Shown piece by piece: positions 63,946 through 64,000 of a stretch of DNA of 64,000 bases. The stretch comes from Liopterus haemorrhoidalis. Lineage: Eukaryota > Arthropoda > Insecta > Coleoptera > Dytiscidae. Each line of letters begins with the position of its first letter. Within the stretch, counting starts at the first letter, position 1. The position numbers and the translations under genes are program-made. The DNA lies in contig OZ020620.1 of NCBI GenBank assembly GCA_963971575.1, positions 40,772,924-40,836,923 on the forward strand. The letters are read 5' to 3'. The notes under the pieces are model-generated. The model saw only the letters and a program-made list of their open reading frames with translations. It was not told the origin of the DNA and made no database searches.

Positions 63946-64000
63946 TAGTCGGATTGCTGATAGGTAACTGTAACCTGTATGCATCAAGTAGTGCATTCAT
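63946..64000 (+). mobile_element. Family D element, left end, cut by window border
   Basis: TAGTCGGATTGCTGATAGGT and CAAGTAGTGCATTCAT match the left end of the element at 41438. TA precedes it. Confidence 0.75.

Overview
This window reads as AT-rich nuclear DNA from an insect or a close arthropod relative. I find no complete host gene. Almost everything recognisable is a transposable element (TE) or its debris: Tc1/mariner relics of several subfamilies, many hAT and PIF/Harbinger non-autonomous elements, Penelope-like elements (PLEs) with a GIY-YIG endonuclease, several non-LTR (LINE) fragments, one tRNA-derived SINE and one complete Ty3/gypsy LTR retrotransposon. A 200-N assembly gap lies at 12423-12622. 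The organism call rests on TE content and base composition only; the species is not determined.

Layout. 1-5.1 kb: a stack of nested hAT elements with 8-bp target-site duplications (TSDs), then a PIF/Harbinger element with a MADF-like reading frame. 5.1-14.5 kb: mostly unassigned, with a 151-bp tandem repeat, a mariner relic, a long-TIR element, a PIF transposase relic, one possible host coding exon (11535-11624) and the gap. 14.5-22 kb: an internally deleted mariner, an unclassified element carrying a spliced-gene-like first exon that a hAT copy has split, a TTAA-flanked element and a DD41D (rosa-type) mariner. 22.5-25.2 kb: a repeat of 'family B' split by a 1.6-kb inverted-repeat retroelement with a 12-bp TSD. 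26.7-34.6 kb: a LINE 3' half, a second inverted-repeat element, and the gypsy element (28594-33797) with two 245-bp LTRs I cannot tell apart and one open 1429-codon gag-pol frame. 35-41 kb: two more DD41D mariners, a SINE and a mauritiana-type mariner split by a 251-bp MITE. 41-56 kb: repeat families A, B and D, a Harbinger element, two deleted cecropia-type mariners, two PLE 3' ends, a pogo fragment and a 114-bp (38-codon) tandem repeat. 56-64 kb: another mariner relic, a hAT nested in a LINE, further LINE relics, and short tandem repeats.

The most distinctive pattern is a shared short RNA-like motif, CTGANGA-N-hairpin-CGAAACGT. It occurs in four otherwise unrelated repeat families, near the ends of elements flanked by 11-12-bp TSDs or downstream of a PLE GIY-YIG endonuclease. 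It resembles the core of the hammerhead ribozymes known from Penelope-like elements, but carries one extra base before stem II in every copy. This suggests PLE machinery mobilising several non-autonomous families, including a 'family A' repeat otherwise known only by its TCTG tract.

Letters A-E for repeat families are my own labels. Family boundaries come from comparing copies inside this window only.
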